Shown: positions 1 through 6,579 of the stretch, one piece after another | How the letters are laid out: the number at the start of each line of letters is the position of its first letter | Numbering within the stretch: the stretch's first letter is position 1 | From: DASVXQ01 sp046727955 | GTDB lineage: Bacteria > Actinomycetota > CALGFH01 | Length of the DNA stretch: 9,668 nt | Assembly (NCBI GenBank): GCA_046727955.1 | Contig: JBKPDO010000336.1 | Location: 1-9,668 of the forward strand | Direction: 5' to 3' | Notes under the pieces: model-generated | Seen by the model: only the letters and a program-made list of their open reading frames with translations | What the model was told of the DNA's origin: nothing | Databases searched by the model: none | Made by a program: the position numbers and the translations under genes

Positions 1-285
1 GACCGTCCCGGGGTCGTTACGCGCCCGTTACGGGTTCAAGGGATCAGCGGCTCCTGTTGGCTTCCGAGGCTGGCTCGGCTTGGTCTGCAACGCCGTCACG
101 AACCACCGATCACGTCCGTGAGCAACAGACTCTTCGCCTTAGAGGTCGTTTCGCTCCCTTTGGCTGGTAAGCACCCTCAGCCCTGCCGACTGCCAAGAAG
201 GCACACCCATCCGCTACCCTGCTGCCGGATCCTGGCAGGCCCGAGGGTCGATTCGACCGGGGCAACACCAACTGGGGATGTTGCT
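1..285. other. Left-edge stretch without a supported gene
   Basis: I see no convincing coding frame on either strand. The first 30 bases contain a short imperfect repeat of cgttacg. A purine-poor leader (gggg at about 276) precedes the ATG at 286, so this stretch probably holds the upstream region of the broken gene that follows. No promoter could be called with confidence. Confidence 0.4.
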
Positions 286-592
286 ATGGGTTGGGTGTTG
301 AGCATGGCGGTCGTGGAGGGGCTCAGCGCCGAAGAGGTCGCTGCCCGGCTGGAGGCGGAGCTGGCCGAGGAGACGATCGGCTACAGCCGCAGCGGCGAGG
401 AGGCCGCCGCCGGTCTGGGGGCGCCGGCGGTGGGCATGCATGACGACGGCCTATCTGGGGGCGGCTGTGGTGGACCTGTTTGTCTCGCTCACCGGCATCC
501 AGTACGACATGCCTGGTTGGTGGCGAGACCTCCGGTATCGGGTGCTCTGGACGTGGCGGGACCGGCAGCAAGGGCTCGACCGGCGCCCATAG
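286..592 (+). pseudogene. Unknown gene, frameshifted and cut at its 3' end by an IS
   Basis: I do not recognise the product. Reading from ATG 286 (or 304) in frame 1 gives an acidic helical start containing VEGLSAEEVAARLEAELAEE. Near position 400 the coding signal moves to frame 2, which reads RPPPVWGRRRWACMTTAYLG and then a hydrophobic AAVVDLFVSLTG followed by a Trp/Arg-rich PGWWRDLRYRVLWTWRDR, to a TAG at 590-592. Both halves have the natural composition of protein, which the shadow frames lack, so one gene of about 100 residues with an indel near 400 is the simplest reading. The last 15 or so codons lie in DNA that codes for a transposase on the opposite strand, so the true C-terminus was probably lost when the IS inserted. 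Alternatively the ATG at 440 starts a separate 50-residue peptide. Confidence 0.45.
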
Positions 593-703
593 GTCGTCCG
601 GCACAAGCCCATCAGCGGGGGTCGTCATGGCGTGGGATCCTGCCAGACAACCCCAAAGGAGCGAAACGCCGTCTTAATCCCAGCTCACGACTTTGTGCAA
701 CAG
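548..703 (-). mobile_element. IS5-family remnant: terminal repeat and transposase N-terminus
   Basis: On the minus strand, ATG 628 opens MTTPADGLVPDDLWAPVEPL followed by LPVPPRP. The VPDDLW..VEPLLP pattern is typical of the start of IS5-family transposases (DUF4096 region). Similarity stops near position 548, after about 27 codons, so the DDE catalytic domain is absent. About 65 bases upstream of the ATG is CTGTTGCACAAAG (minus strand, 703-691), taken as the terminal end because an inverted copy occurs at 4020-4032. The remnant therefore represents only one tip of the element. It abuts the broken gene at 286-592 and cannot transpose by itself. The family call rests on the N-terminal motif only. 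Confidence 0.6.
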
Positions 704-721
704 CCTGGTAAGCGTCAATCG
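692..721 (+). repeat. 30-nt degenerate direct repeat, copy 1 (partner 3093-3122)
   Basis: This copy begins tttgtgcaacag and ends agcgtcaatcg. Ungapped alignment with 3093-3122 (tttgtgaaacaa ... agcgtcaatcg) gives 24 of 30 identical positions, with the last 11 bases perfect. It includes the IS-end motif of the IS5-type remnant and extends 18 bases beyond it. Either the IS boundary lies further out than 703, or both sites carry the same flanking or terminal sequence. Confidence 0.55.
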
Positions 722-849
722 AGCGAGTTCGTCGGCAGTCAAGGCGGCAGTGAGCCACAGCCCTATGGTCCATGGCAACTGAGTGTCAGCCGTGCGCGCT
801 ACGATCCGCCGCTGTCAGTAAGTACCCACCACAGGAGAGGAACACGCTC

Positions 850-1137
850 GTGGACGCGGTCAACGTCGTGGTCGGCCTGCTCAACCTGCTCGTCCTTGGT
901 TGGATCGCCTGGCTTGGCTACGGCGTCCAACGTCAACTCACGCAGATCGAGGAGTCTCGACGGACCGATGAGGTGGGCCAACGGAAACAAGCCGAGGTCA
1001 CCGCCCGGAGCGGTGGCGGGCTGGTGGAAATACGAGGGCGGCCGGATTCGGATGGAGCCCTTCCGCCGGCTCGATCGGGCCAATGCGGGCGGGAGCTCGA
1101 CGAGGAGGCCGAACGCCTGGCCGAGTTCCACGCCTGA
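850..1137 (+). CDS. Small one-TM protein, probably fused to a foreign C-terminus
   Basis: The GTG at 850 is preferred because AGGAGAGG lies about 9 bases upstream; an in-frame ATG at 772 has no comparable site and adds a low-complexity leader. The N-terminus (DAVNVVVGLLNLLVLGWIAW) is one clear transmembrane segment, followed by a charged helix (QRQLTQIEESRRTDEVGQRK) that could form a coiled coil. This architecture is common in small actinobacterial membrane proteins of unknown role. From about residue 52 the reading frame enters DNA that makes better sense in frame 2 as the end of a winged-helix protein, and it ends in that protein's tail. The open frame is therefore probably a chance fusion of two truncated genes. 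No function is assigned. Confidence 0.45.
   Translation: MDAVNVVVGLLNLLVLGWIAWLGYGVQRQLTQIEESRRTDEVGQRKQAEVTARSGGGLVEIRGRPDSDGALPPARSGQCGRELDEEAERLAEFHA
1004..1137 (+). pseudogene. C-terminal remnant of a winged-helix (HTH_42-type) protein
   Basis: Frame 2 from 1004 reads PGAVAGWWKYEGGRIRMEPF then RRLDRA. Near 1085 the coding signal shifts to frame 1 and reads RELDEEAERLAEFHA to the stop at 1137. From memory of the family, winged-helix DNA-binding proteins of the HTH_42 (YcaQ-like) type end in just this order: a GxW strand, an LEPF or MEPF motif, then an R-x-L-x-EEAERLAxFh helix. Only about the last 45 residues are present and one frameshift divides them, so this is a dead fragment. Its 5' end is inside the small ORF starting at 850. 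The call depends on recognising the C-terminal motif and needs a profile search. Confidence 0.45.
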
Positions 1138-1184
1138 AGCGCGGCGCGCCGGGGCCGTGCTGTCGCCTACGGAGACGGTTCCCC

Positions 1185-2147
1185 TCACAGCCAGTCCGGT
1201 AGGGCCGTTTCCCCGATCCCCTCGACCGGCAGTGACGTGATGCCGGAACCATCCGCTCGCATCACGAAGAGCCCCGGGGCGGAGAACACGATGTGGCTGC
1301 CGTCGGGAGACCACGCCGGCGTGTACCCCCGATTATGTGTCAGCCGTTTCACACCCGACCCGTCCGGGCGCATCACGTAGATGTCCGTGTAGTTGTCCGG
1401 ATGGTCTCGATGCGAAGTAAACAGGATCGAGCGGCCGTCGGGCGACCAATCGACCTGCCACCCCTCTCCCGCTCTGGAGAGATCCACCACCCGGGAACCG
1501 TCGACATCGACGATGTACATCAGGTGATCGCCGGAGAGGTTGGAGTTGAAGGCGATCCGTTTCCCGTCGGGGGACCACGACGGGTATTCGCCTCCGTCGG
1601 TGTGCGGCACGCGGCGCTGCCCGGAGCCATCGGCGTTCATGATCGAGAGCCCTGAGCACCGGGGTCCCCGGCCGGGAGGACACGGCTGGTCCCCGGGGCT
1701 GGCGTACGCGATCCTCGAGCCGTCGGGAGACCAGGCCGGAGAGAGGCCGTCGGCCAGCCGGCGCTGGCCCGACCCGTCCGCGTTCATGAGCCAGATCTCC
1801 GGATCCCCGTTGCGTTCGGAGCGGAACGCGATCCGAGCTCCGTCCGGCGACCACGTGGCGTCGAATCCGGGCCCGGGTGATCGGGTGAGGCGGGTGAGAC
1901 CCGTGCCGTCGGCGTTGATGGACCAGACGTCGTGGAAGTTGTCGAAGACGATGCGGCCGGGCAGGGTCGCAACCTTGATCGGCGCTCCCGCCTGGGAAGC
2001 CGGCAGAGCCGGCTGCCTGCTGGCTGGCGGCGCCAGGTCCGACCCTCGCCCAGGCTGCTTGGCGGCCGGGGTGGTGCAGGCGGCCAACAGCACCAGCAGC
2101 ATCCCGAGCCCTGCGGTGACGCGCTTTGCGTCCAGAAGCGATCTCAT
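1185..2147 (-). CDS. TolB-like PD40 beta-propeller lipoprotein
   Basis: This predicted exported lipoprotein of 320 residues appears complete. Residues 1-24 form a type II signal peptide: RSLLDAKR, a hydrophobic run, then the lipobox LAAC with Cys24 as the lipidated residue. A Pro/Ala/Gln-rich linker runs to about residue 60. The rest is a beta-propeller with five WSPDG motifs at about residues 99, 139, 191, 234 and 279, interleaved with NADGSG/RPDGSG turns, the signature of PD40 (WD40-like) repeats as in TolB. Such propellers usually bind proteins or ligands outside the membrane; the partner is not indicated here. ATG 2147 is chosen because AGGAGGG sits 7 bases upstream. It converges with the ORF at 850-1137, leaving 47 bases between them. 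No tol-pal genes are nearby, so a Tol-system role is unlikely. Confidence 0.88.
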   Translation of the reverse strand: MRSLLDAKRVTAGLGMLLVLLAACTTPAAKQPGRGSDLAPPASRQPALPASQAGAPIKVATLPGRIVFDNFHDVWSINADGTGLTRLTRSPGPGFDATWSPDGARIAFRSERNGDPEIWLMNADGSGQRRLADGLSPAWSPDGSRIAYASPGDQPCPPGRGPRCSGLSIMNADGSGQRRVPHTDGGEYPSWSPDGKRIAFNSNLSGDHLMYIVDVDGSRVVDLSRAGEGWQVDWSPDGRSILFTSHRDHPDNYTDIYVMRPDGSGVKRLTHNRGYTPAWSPDGSHIVFSAPGLFVMRADGSGITSLPVEGIGETALPDWL

Positions 2148-2352
2148 CGGTCGGCCCTCCTATGAGACGGTTGCCGCTGGTACACCCAATGTGGCGAACG
2201 GGTTCCCACCAACGGGTGAGCATGTCCGACAGGGATCGGGGATGGCAGGCCTGATGCGCCGCCATGGCGGCACAGGTACTCGAGGTCGTGGACGACCCGG
2301 TCGGGCGGGGCCGGTGAGGTGACCGGCTTGCCTGGCCGACTCCAGGAAGGAA

Positions 2353-2394
2353 GCATCGGCGGCTCCAACCCGCCAAGGAAAGAGCCCCCGATGC
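2353..2394. other. Strong imperfect hairpin, possible terminator or structured RNA
   Basis: GCATCGG (2353-2359) pairs with CCGATGC (2388-2394) and GGCTC (2361-2365) pairs with GAGCC (2382-2386). Only a single C/C mismatch separates the two helices, giving 12 base pairs around a 16-nt loop. Read on the minus strand, the hairpin is followed by CTTCCTTCC, a weak pyrimidine tail that could suit a terminator upstream of the lipoprotein gene. Read on the plus strand it has a GGAAGGAA lead-in and ends at an ATG (2391) of a non-convincing ORF. The function is unknown. Confidence 0.5.
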
Positions 2395-2452
2395 CCGAAT
2401 GGAGCCTGCCGCCTTCGCTCGTGGACCTGCTCCCCGGCGTTCGTGGCTGCTT

Positions 2453-2596
2453 CACCGCCCCGACCTTCAAGACCTTCAGCGTGGCAAGCCGGGCTCGGTC
2501 AATCGCCAGGGCGCGTTCGTGGAGGGTGCGGGCGCCGTCGAGGTCGCCCTGGCTGTACAGGACGTCCTGCTGTTCCAGATTCGATTCTTCACCACC
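2453..2596 (-). pseudogene. TPR-repeat protein remnant
   Basis: On the minus strand from about 2581 the frame reads NLEQQDVLYSQGDLDGARTL then HERALAIDRARL. This matches one tetratricopeptide unit of the kind found in bacterial NB-ARC/TPR regulators, where NLG..L..QGDL.GAR...ERALAID is the repeated unit. Only about one repeat is recognisable. The surrounding open frame (2144-3061) is otherwise low-complexity and not protein-like, so this is a fragment. It lies antisense to, and just upstream of, the small membrane protein at 2624-2893, which suggests that a recombination joined two unrelated pieces here. Confidence 0.5.
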
Positions 2597-2623
2597 GGCA
2601 AGGACGCGCCGGAGGAGTCGGAG

Positions 2624-2893
2624 GTAGATCCGCGGATACGAGTCCTGCTCCTGGTCGTGCTCACCGCGACGGTGTTCGGCTCGCTGGAAGCCATCCGTGA
2701 AGGCAGGGGACGGTGGAGCGCGGTCCTGGTCACGGTCGGCCTCGCGGTCTCCCTGCTGCCGATCCTGCTGCGCGTGCTGCCCGCGCTGCAACGCGACGCG
2801 CGAACCCAGCAGCGCCATCCGCACTACTGGGTCACCGTGCTCGGCCTCGGACTGTACGCGGTGATCGTCCTGCTGGTCGTCGCCCACCCTTGA
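2624..2893 (+). CDS. Small three-TM membrane protein with a non-standard GTA start position
   Basis: The 89-residue segment has three hydrophobic spans: VLLLVVLTATVFGSL (about 7-21), WSAVLVTVGLAVSLLPILL (about 31-49) and YWVTVLGLGLYAVIVLLVVA (about 68-87), with Arg-rich loops between them. The frame is open upstream to ATG 2399, but that extension runs across antisense TPR-coding DNA and is not protein-like. A strong GGAGGAG (2611-2617) lies 6 bases before codon 2624, which is GTA, not GTG or ATG. The simplest reading is that the native start was GTG and has been mutated or miscalled, so the gene may be silent. In-frame GTG 2519 is an alternative start but has no good ribosome binding site. 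The family is not recognised; a small integral membrane protein is all that can be said. Confidence 0.5.
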   Translation, partial: VDPRIRVLLLVVLTATVFGSLEAIREGRGRWSAVLVTVGLAVSLLPILLRVLPALQRDARTQQRHPHYWVTVLGLGLYAVIVLLVVAHP

Positions 2894-3322
2894 GCCGGAA
2901 CCTCGGCCGGGCTGGCGTTCTGTGCGGTGGTGGTCTAGCGAACCAGGCCGGGTCCGCGGCCGAGTCGCTGGCCAGGGCAGCCGCGTGGTGGTTGTTGGCC
3001 GGCTCCAGCGCCACAGCTGGACCACTGCGGATGGCAGCGCCCGATCCACCGTGGAGGTCATGGCCGACGAGCTCCACCATCAGGTCGTAGGGTTTGTGAA
3101 ACAAGCTCTTGAGCGTCAATCGTGCATTGCCGCAGTGCCGCAGTGCGGCATGGTCGCCTCCACTCAGGTGGTCACCTTCCGTGCGCCACAGTGCCGCCGT
3201 GGTCGCAGCGGCACGTGCCGCCCGAGGCAGTCACATAGTCGCTTCCGGCACTGCACGTTGGTCGCATGGTCGCCCGGCACGACCGCATTCCTGGAGGCGG
3301 CGCCGGGGCGTCGTCGGGTCCG
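2894..3322. other. Intergenic stretch with IS-end-like repeat and short hairpins
   Basis: No frame on either strand is convincing over these 429 bases. A minus-strand frame from TTG 3119 is open for 95 codons but lacks a ribosome binding site and recognisable motifs. The stretch holds the second copy of the 30-nt repeat (3093-3122), a small stem GCCGCA/TGCGGC beginning near 3128, and several short recurrences of tggtcgc between 3150 and 3275. It looks like decayed mobile-element or gene debris. Confidence 0.4.
3093..3122 (+). repeat. 30-nt degenerate direct repeat, copy 2 (partner 692-721)
   Basis: The sequence from tttgtgaaacaa to agcgtcaatcg matches 692-721 at 24 of 30 positions without gaps. 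There is no transposase fragment beside this copy, so it would be a solitary end of an otherwise lost element. It is less well conserved across the IS tip (tttgtgaaaca instead of tttgtgcaaca) than across the flanking agcgtcaatcg. Confidence 0.5.
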
Positions 3323-3851
3323 CTACAGGAAGCTCTCACCTGGCCGGCGGCGGCTGGTCGGGTGCAGCCAGCGCAGGTACTGGCGGCTGATCTCCCGAGC
3401 CAGCCGGGCGCGGAGCTGCTCGCGCAGGTAGCCCATGGGGGGCCGGCCGAGCGCGCGGGCCTGCTCGACTCTCACCCCGCCAAGCTCCAAGCCTTTGAGG
3501 TGGCCGGCGCGCCAGCGGTCCACCACCGCGAGCAGCGCAGCCTCGGGACTGATCCCCACCGCGCTCCAGGTCTGCTGTGGCCAGGCGCGCAGCTCGACGG
3601 TGAGGTCTGCCAGGAACACCAGCTCCTGCGGCGCCCGGTCGGGATGGCCGGTCACAAAGCTCGTACAGCACCTGCCCGTGCGGCTGCGGGATCTCCTGGT
3701 GCAACAGCGCCGCAGGGGCGACCACCAGGACGCGGCCGGGCTCGGGCGCGATCTCAGCGAGCGGCTGATCCAGCAGGACACCGAGGTAGCAGTCAGCGAC
3801 CCGGCCGGGCTGGAGCTGCTCACCAAAGGCGTTGGGACCAAGCCGCCGCAC
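3323..3851 (-). pseudogene. Unknown protein, one frameshift
   Basis: Two minus-strand frames together give one plausible soluble protein of about 176 residues. The first part starts at GTG 3851 with GAGGAG 5 bases upstream and reads RRLGPNAFGEQLQPGRVADC through QPHGQVLYEL. Near 3654-3662 the signal moves to the next frame (equivalent to one extra or two missing bases) and continues FVTGHPDRAPQELVFLADL, a Trp-containing middle, and a basic helical end (REQLRARLAREISRQYLRWL) to the stop at 3323. Each frame loses protein character past the shift, which supports a single broken gene over two overlapping genes. I do not recognise a family or catalytic motif. Upstream in the same frame there is a stop about 35 bases before the GTG, so the start is well bounded. 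An assembly error would make it intact. Confidence 0.5.
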
Positions 3852-4228
3852 TGGCGCTCCTCGGGCTCGACACTCCGAGGAACCAGGCTACCTGGCTGCT
3901 GCGGCGGCGTCCCCTCGTCCTTGGAGTTGGCCGGGGTTGACTCGTACCAGCCTGAGTCGAAATCCTCGAGCTGGCGGGATTTTCATCCCTTCAGGGTGGC
4001 CCGACAGGGCCATGACCGACTGTTGCACAAAGCCGATCCGGGGCCGCGCTTTCAAAGGCCCTGGGCGAGCGTTACGGCAATGGCCCTCGCGTTGGGAATC
4101 CGCTGGACCTCAGGGTGAGGCCCGTTCCCACGGTGTCGTTGCCGGCCGAGGCCGGCCGGGATAGGTCGCCCGCAGCGCCGACCTCGACGGTTACAGAGGA
4201 AATAAGGTTTGACCATGCTCATACGACG
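3852..4228. other. Intergenic stretch with paired hairpins and a solitary IS-end motif
   Basis: No supported gene lies here. Two small perfect hairpins stand next to each other: GGGAT-TTTC-ATCCC (3976-3989) and TGGCCC-GACA-GGGCCA (3997-4012). The IS-end motif at 4020-4032 follows them directly. Beyond it no transposase can be read. The run from 4125 to 4165 is GC-rich with the short palindrome ggccgaggccggcc. The stretch ends just before a predicted promoter. Confidence 0.4.
4020..4032 (+). repeat. 13-bp inverted copy of the IS end at 691-703
   Basis: CTGTTGCACAAAG here is the exact reverse complement of 691-703. The remnant at 691-703 points its element leftward; this copy would point one rightward, but no transposase follows. 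The match does not extend past 13 bases, so homology is suggestive only. Confidence 0.45.
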
Positions 4229-4258
4229 TTGACTGCTGTAGCCGGATAGGGCTAGCGT
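4229..4258 (+). promoter_or_regulatory. Predicted sigma-70-type promoter for the secreted protein gene
   Basis: TTGACT (4229-4234) and TAGCGT (4253-4258) are separated by 18 bases. The -10 fits the actinobacterial TANNNT pattern. Transcription would begin near 4265 and leave a 5' UTR of about 120 bases before ATG 4386. The assignment is by motif only. Confidence 0.45.
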
Positions 4259-4385
4259 CGCGGCCAGCGGGAGCCGGCCCCTTGGTGCTCTGGTCGGGAA
4301 CCTGGGAGCGATGCGCAGCGACACCCACCAGCCAGGCCCTTCGACACCCCGCACCGCCGACTCCCCGAAGGGGGGAATCTACTCG

Positions 4386-4913
4386 ATGGTGCCAACCCAC
4401 CTGCGGCGATCCCTGCTGGTCGTGCTGCTCGCGGCCCTGATCGCCGCGCTCCCCGCGGCCACCGCGCTGGCCGCCAACCCCGGCACGACGTTCACCTTCC
4501 ACCGCCAGGTCGACACCTTCGTCGACGTCCTGCCGTGCACCGACATCCCCTACCAGATCACCACGGTGTCCAACGGCGTCGAGCACTTCCAGCTGCGGAC
4601 GCTGCCCGACGGCACCGTGGTCGCCCAGTTCACCTTCACCCAGACCGGCACCTTCACGGCTGTGCCGGTGAGTGGTGTGGGACCCACGGGCACCGGCACG
4701 TTCACGACGTGGGACGGTGGTATGGCCTTCAACCCGGTCATCAGCGACGAGGGTGAGATCCTCTCGGCCGACAAGTGGGTCGACACCATGACGTTCACGG
4801 TGCGGGGCACGGGCTCCGACGGGTCCAGGGTTTTTGAGCACGCCACCGGGCACATCAACGTCAACCCGCTGGGCAACACCAACGCGTTCTTCAAGGACAG
4901 CTGCACCAGATAG
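4386..4913 (+). CDS. Secreted 175-residue protein of unknown function
   Basis: ATG 4386 is chosen because AAGGGGGGAA lies about 8 bases upstream and the protein then opens with a textbook Sec signal peptide: basic THLRR, a Leu/Ala-rich core and TALA|ANPG as the likely signal peptidase I site (after residue 29). An in-frame ATG at 4311 would add 25 residues ahead of the signal and is unlikely. The mature part (about 146 residues) is rich in Thr, Val and alternating hydrophobics (VVAQFTFTQTGTFTAVPVSG, MTFTVRGTG), as expected for a beta-sandwich. It has two Cys residues, at about 51 and 173, that could form one disulfide joining the ends. No enzymatic motif is visible. It appears intact and may be transcribed alone from the promoter at 4229-4258. 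Similar secreted beta-rich proteins are known in actinobacteria without assigned roles. Confidence 0.8.
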   Translation: MVPTHLRRSLLVVLLAALIAALPAATALAANPGTTFTFHRQVDTFVDVLPCTDIPYQITTVSNGVEHFQLRTLPDGTVVAQFTFTQTGTFTAVPVSGVGPTGTGTFTTWDGGMAFNPVISDEGEILSADKWVDTMTFTVRGTGSDGSRVFEHATGHINVNPLGNTNAFFKDSCTR

Positions 4914-5269
4914 CGCGTAGCTGTCCTGGTGTGGCTTCAGCCCGCCGCCCTGAGCCCCGCTTCCGGTTACGAATGCCGGGGGTGGGGCTCGCCGGTCGAT
5001 ACCAGCTTGGTGCCTGGCCTGCGGTGCGGTCGGCGGGAGGCTGACGGCAAGGCGCGCGGCTGGCCGACGGGCAGCGTCGCACTGACTCGTACCAATTTGC
5101 TGCGCAAAGGCATGGGCAGGTCGCAGGGCACCCTGCCTGATGTGGCCGGCTGCGGTGTCGGGCTGTCATGGTCGTCTGGGCCGGCCGTAACGAACCCGTC
5201 ACGGTCGCCACGCAAGATGAACCCGGCCAGGCTGAGCTGGCCGTGCAACGCGTGCGGGTGGAGGCGGCG
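4914..5269. other. Intergenic stretch between secreted and membrane protein genes
   Basis: No gene is supported in these 356 bases. A short perfect hairpin GCAGGG-CA-CCCTGC lies near 5129-5142, inside a larger GGCAGG/CCTGCC pairing, and could end upstream transcription or shape the leader of the next gene, but has no T run. A strong GGAGG (about 5259-5263) at the end of the stretch sets the start at 5270. No promoter could be called with confidence. Confidence 0.35.
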
Positions 5270-6527
5270 ATGGACCAGGACGCAGCGGGCGACCAGGACT
5301 CCCCACCACGCCCGCATGGGCAGCCGGCACGCCCCAGCGCGCCAGCGCCGCCGCGGATCGCCGCGTGGCTGGCCTGGTCGATCTGCGCAACATGCGTCGC
5401 CGGCACGATCGGCGGGATCGTGCTCGCCGCCCGCAACCGCCATCTCGACTCCGGCCAGGTGCTGGGCGTTGTTTTGCTCACCTACCCGCTGGTCGGCGCG
5501 CTGATCGCCGCGCGGCAGCCGCGCAACCCGATCGGCTGGGAGCTGTGCGCCCTTGGCCTGTGCTTCACCCTGCAGCTGTCCAGCGACCCCTACGCCCGCT
5601 ACGCGCTGCTGACCTCGCCCGGGTCGCTGCCCGGCGCCGTGGCGGTCGCCCTGGTCGGCGGGCTGTCGTTCGCGCCCATCTTCGTGCTCACGGTGGTCCT
5701 GCTGCCGCTGTCGTTCCCGACCGGCCGGCTGCTTGGGCCCCGCTGGCGGCTGGTCGTCGCCGCGGGCCTGGCGTTCATGCTGCTGGCCCTGGTCGGCAAC
5801 GGCCTGCACCCCGACAACCTGTCGGTGTCCGGCCTGGGGACCGTCCGCAATCCCGTCGCGGTCCCCGCGGCCTGGACGCCGCTGCTCGACCGTCTCATCG
5901 ACCTGGCCGGCCTGCTGCTGATCCCCAGCATCGGCGGGGCGGTGGCCGCGGTGGTGGTGCGGTTTCGTCGCGCCCGGGGCGTGGAGCGCCAGCAGCTGAA
6001 GTGGTGCAGCTACGCCGCCGCGCTCATCCCGCTGCCGTTCATCGCCCACGCCCTGGTGCCGCCGCCCGTGTACGGCGCGCTGTTCATCGTGGTCCTGCCG
6101 CTGCTGCCCATCAGCATCGGCATCGCCATCGGCCGCTACCGGCTGTACGAGATCGACCGCATCATCAACCGCACGGTGGTCTACGGGCTGCTCACCGCGA
6201 TCCTTGGCCTCGGCTACACCGGGGTGGTCCTTGGCCTTTCGCAGCTGTTCGGTGGCCGGCGCGACCCTGGCCGTCGCGGCCGCGTTCCGACCGGCCCGCC
6301 GGCGCGTGCAGGCCGTGGTGGACCGGCGCTTCAACCGGCGCCGCTACGACGCGGCCAAAACGATCGCGGCGTTCAGCGCCCGCCTCCGTGACGAGGTTGA
6401 CCTGGACGCCTTGACTGTTGAGTTGCTTGGCGTGGTGGAGCGGGCAATGCAGCCGACCACGGTGTCGCTGTGGCTGCGGCCACCGGCCGAACGCCCCAAG
6501 TCCCACTCGGTCCGGTGGGACTATTAG
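5270..6527 (+). pseudogene. Polytopic sensor-type membrane protein, broken near its C-terminus
   Basis: ATG 5270 has GGAGG 5 bases upstream; in-frame ATG 5168 lies in non-protein-like sequence. After a Pro-rich cytoplasmic tail, residues 30 to about 335 carry roughly nine hydrophobic spans. Conserved-looking links include FPTGRLLGPRWR (about 149-160), RRARGVERQQLKW (about 243-255) and RYRLYEIDRIINRTVVYG (about 309-326). These match the membrane module of actinobacterial and Chloroflexi proteins that resemble sensor histidine kinase N-termini but stand alone without a kinase domain. Frame 2 is lost after LSQLFGG (about 6256) and the expected tail resumes in frame 3: VAGATLAVAAAFRPARRRVQ, VDRRFNRRRYDAAKTIAAF, to the stop at 6525-6527. 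A few residues usual at the junction seem absent, so a small out-of-frame deletion is likely. Ligand and partner are unknown. The stop codon touches the IS1182 element. Confidence 0.72.
6499..6522 (+). terminator. Hairpin at the end of the membrane protein gene
   Basis: AGTCCCAC (6499-6506) and GTGGGACT (6515-6522) form a perfect 8-bp stem with an 8-nt loop. It is followed by attagtttta, a partial T run, so it could act as an intrinsic terminator. It overlaps the last codons of the broken membrane gene and lies just outside the IS1182 element, so it may instead be the structure that element inserted beside. Confidence 0.4.
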
Positions 6528-6545
6528 TTTTAGGCAACAGCGTAT

Positions 6546-6574
6546 TTGCCGCAAAGGTAGCACTAGCATAGAAC
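6546..6574 (+). promoter_or_regulatory. Possible promoter giving a leaderless transposase mRNA
   Basis: TTGCCG (6546-6551) and TAGAAC (6569-6574) are 17 bases apart. The -10 ends only 5 bases before ATG 6580, so transcription would start at or next to the start codon. This agrees with the lack of a ribosome binding site before 6580. Leaderless mRNAs are common in actinobacteria. The call is by motif only. Confidence 0.35.
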
Positions 6575-6579
6575 GGGCT

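Noticed and set aside
1333..2376. 347-codon minus-strand frame overlapping the PD40 lipoprotein
   Set aside because: The other minus frame has a lipobox, five WSPDG motifs and a strong ribosome binding site; this one is Arg/His-rich shadow.
3120..3290. CRISPR-like or tandem array of tggtcgc recurrences
   Set aside because: Recurrences are only 6-8 bases, unevenly spaced and without conserved repeats of useful length.
3323..3851. Two separate overlapping genes on the minus strand
   Set aside because: Each frame is protein-like on only one side of about 3658, which fits one frameshifted gene better.
4967..6334. 455-codon minus-strand open frame
   Set aside because: It is antisense to the polytopic membrane protein; its product is Gln/Arg/Gly/Ala-rich with no motifs, a GC-rich shadow.
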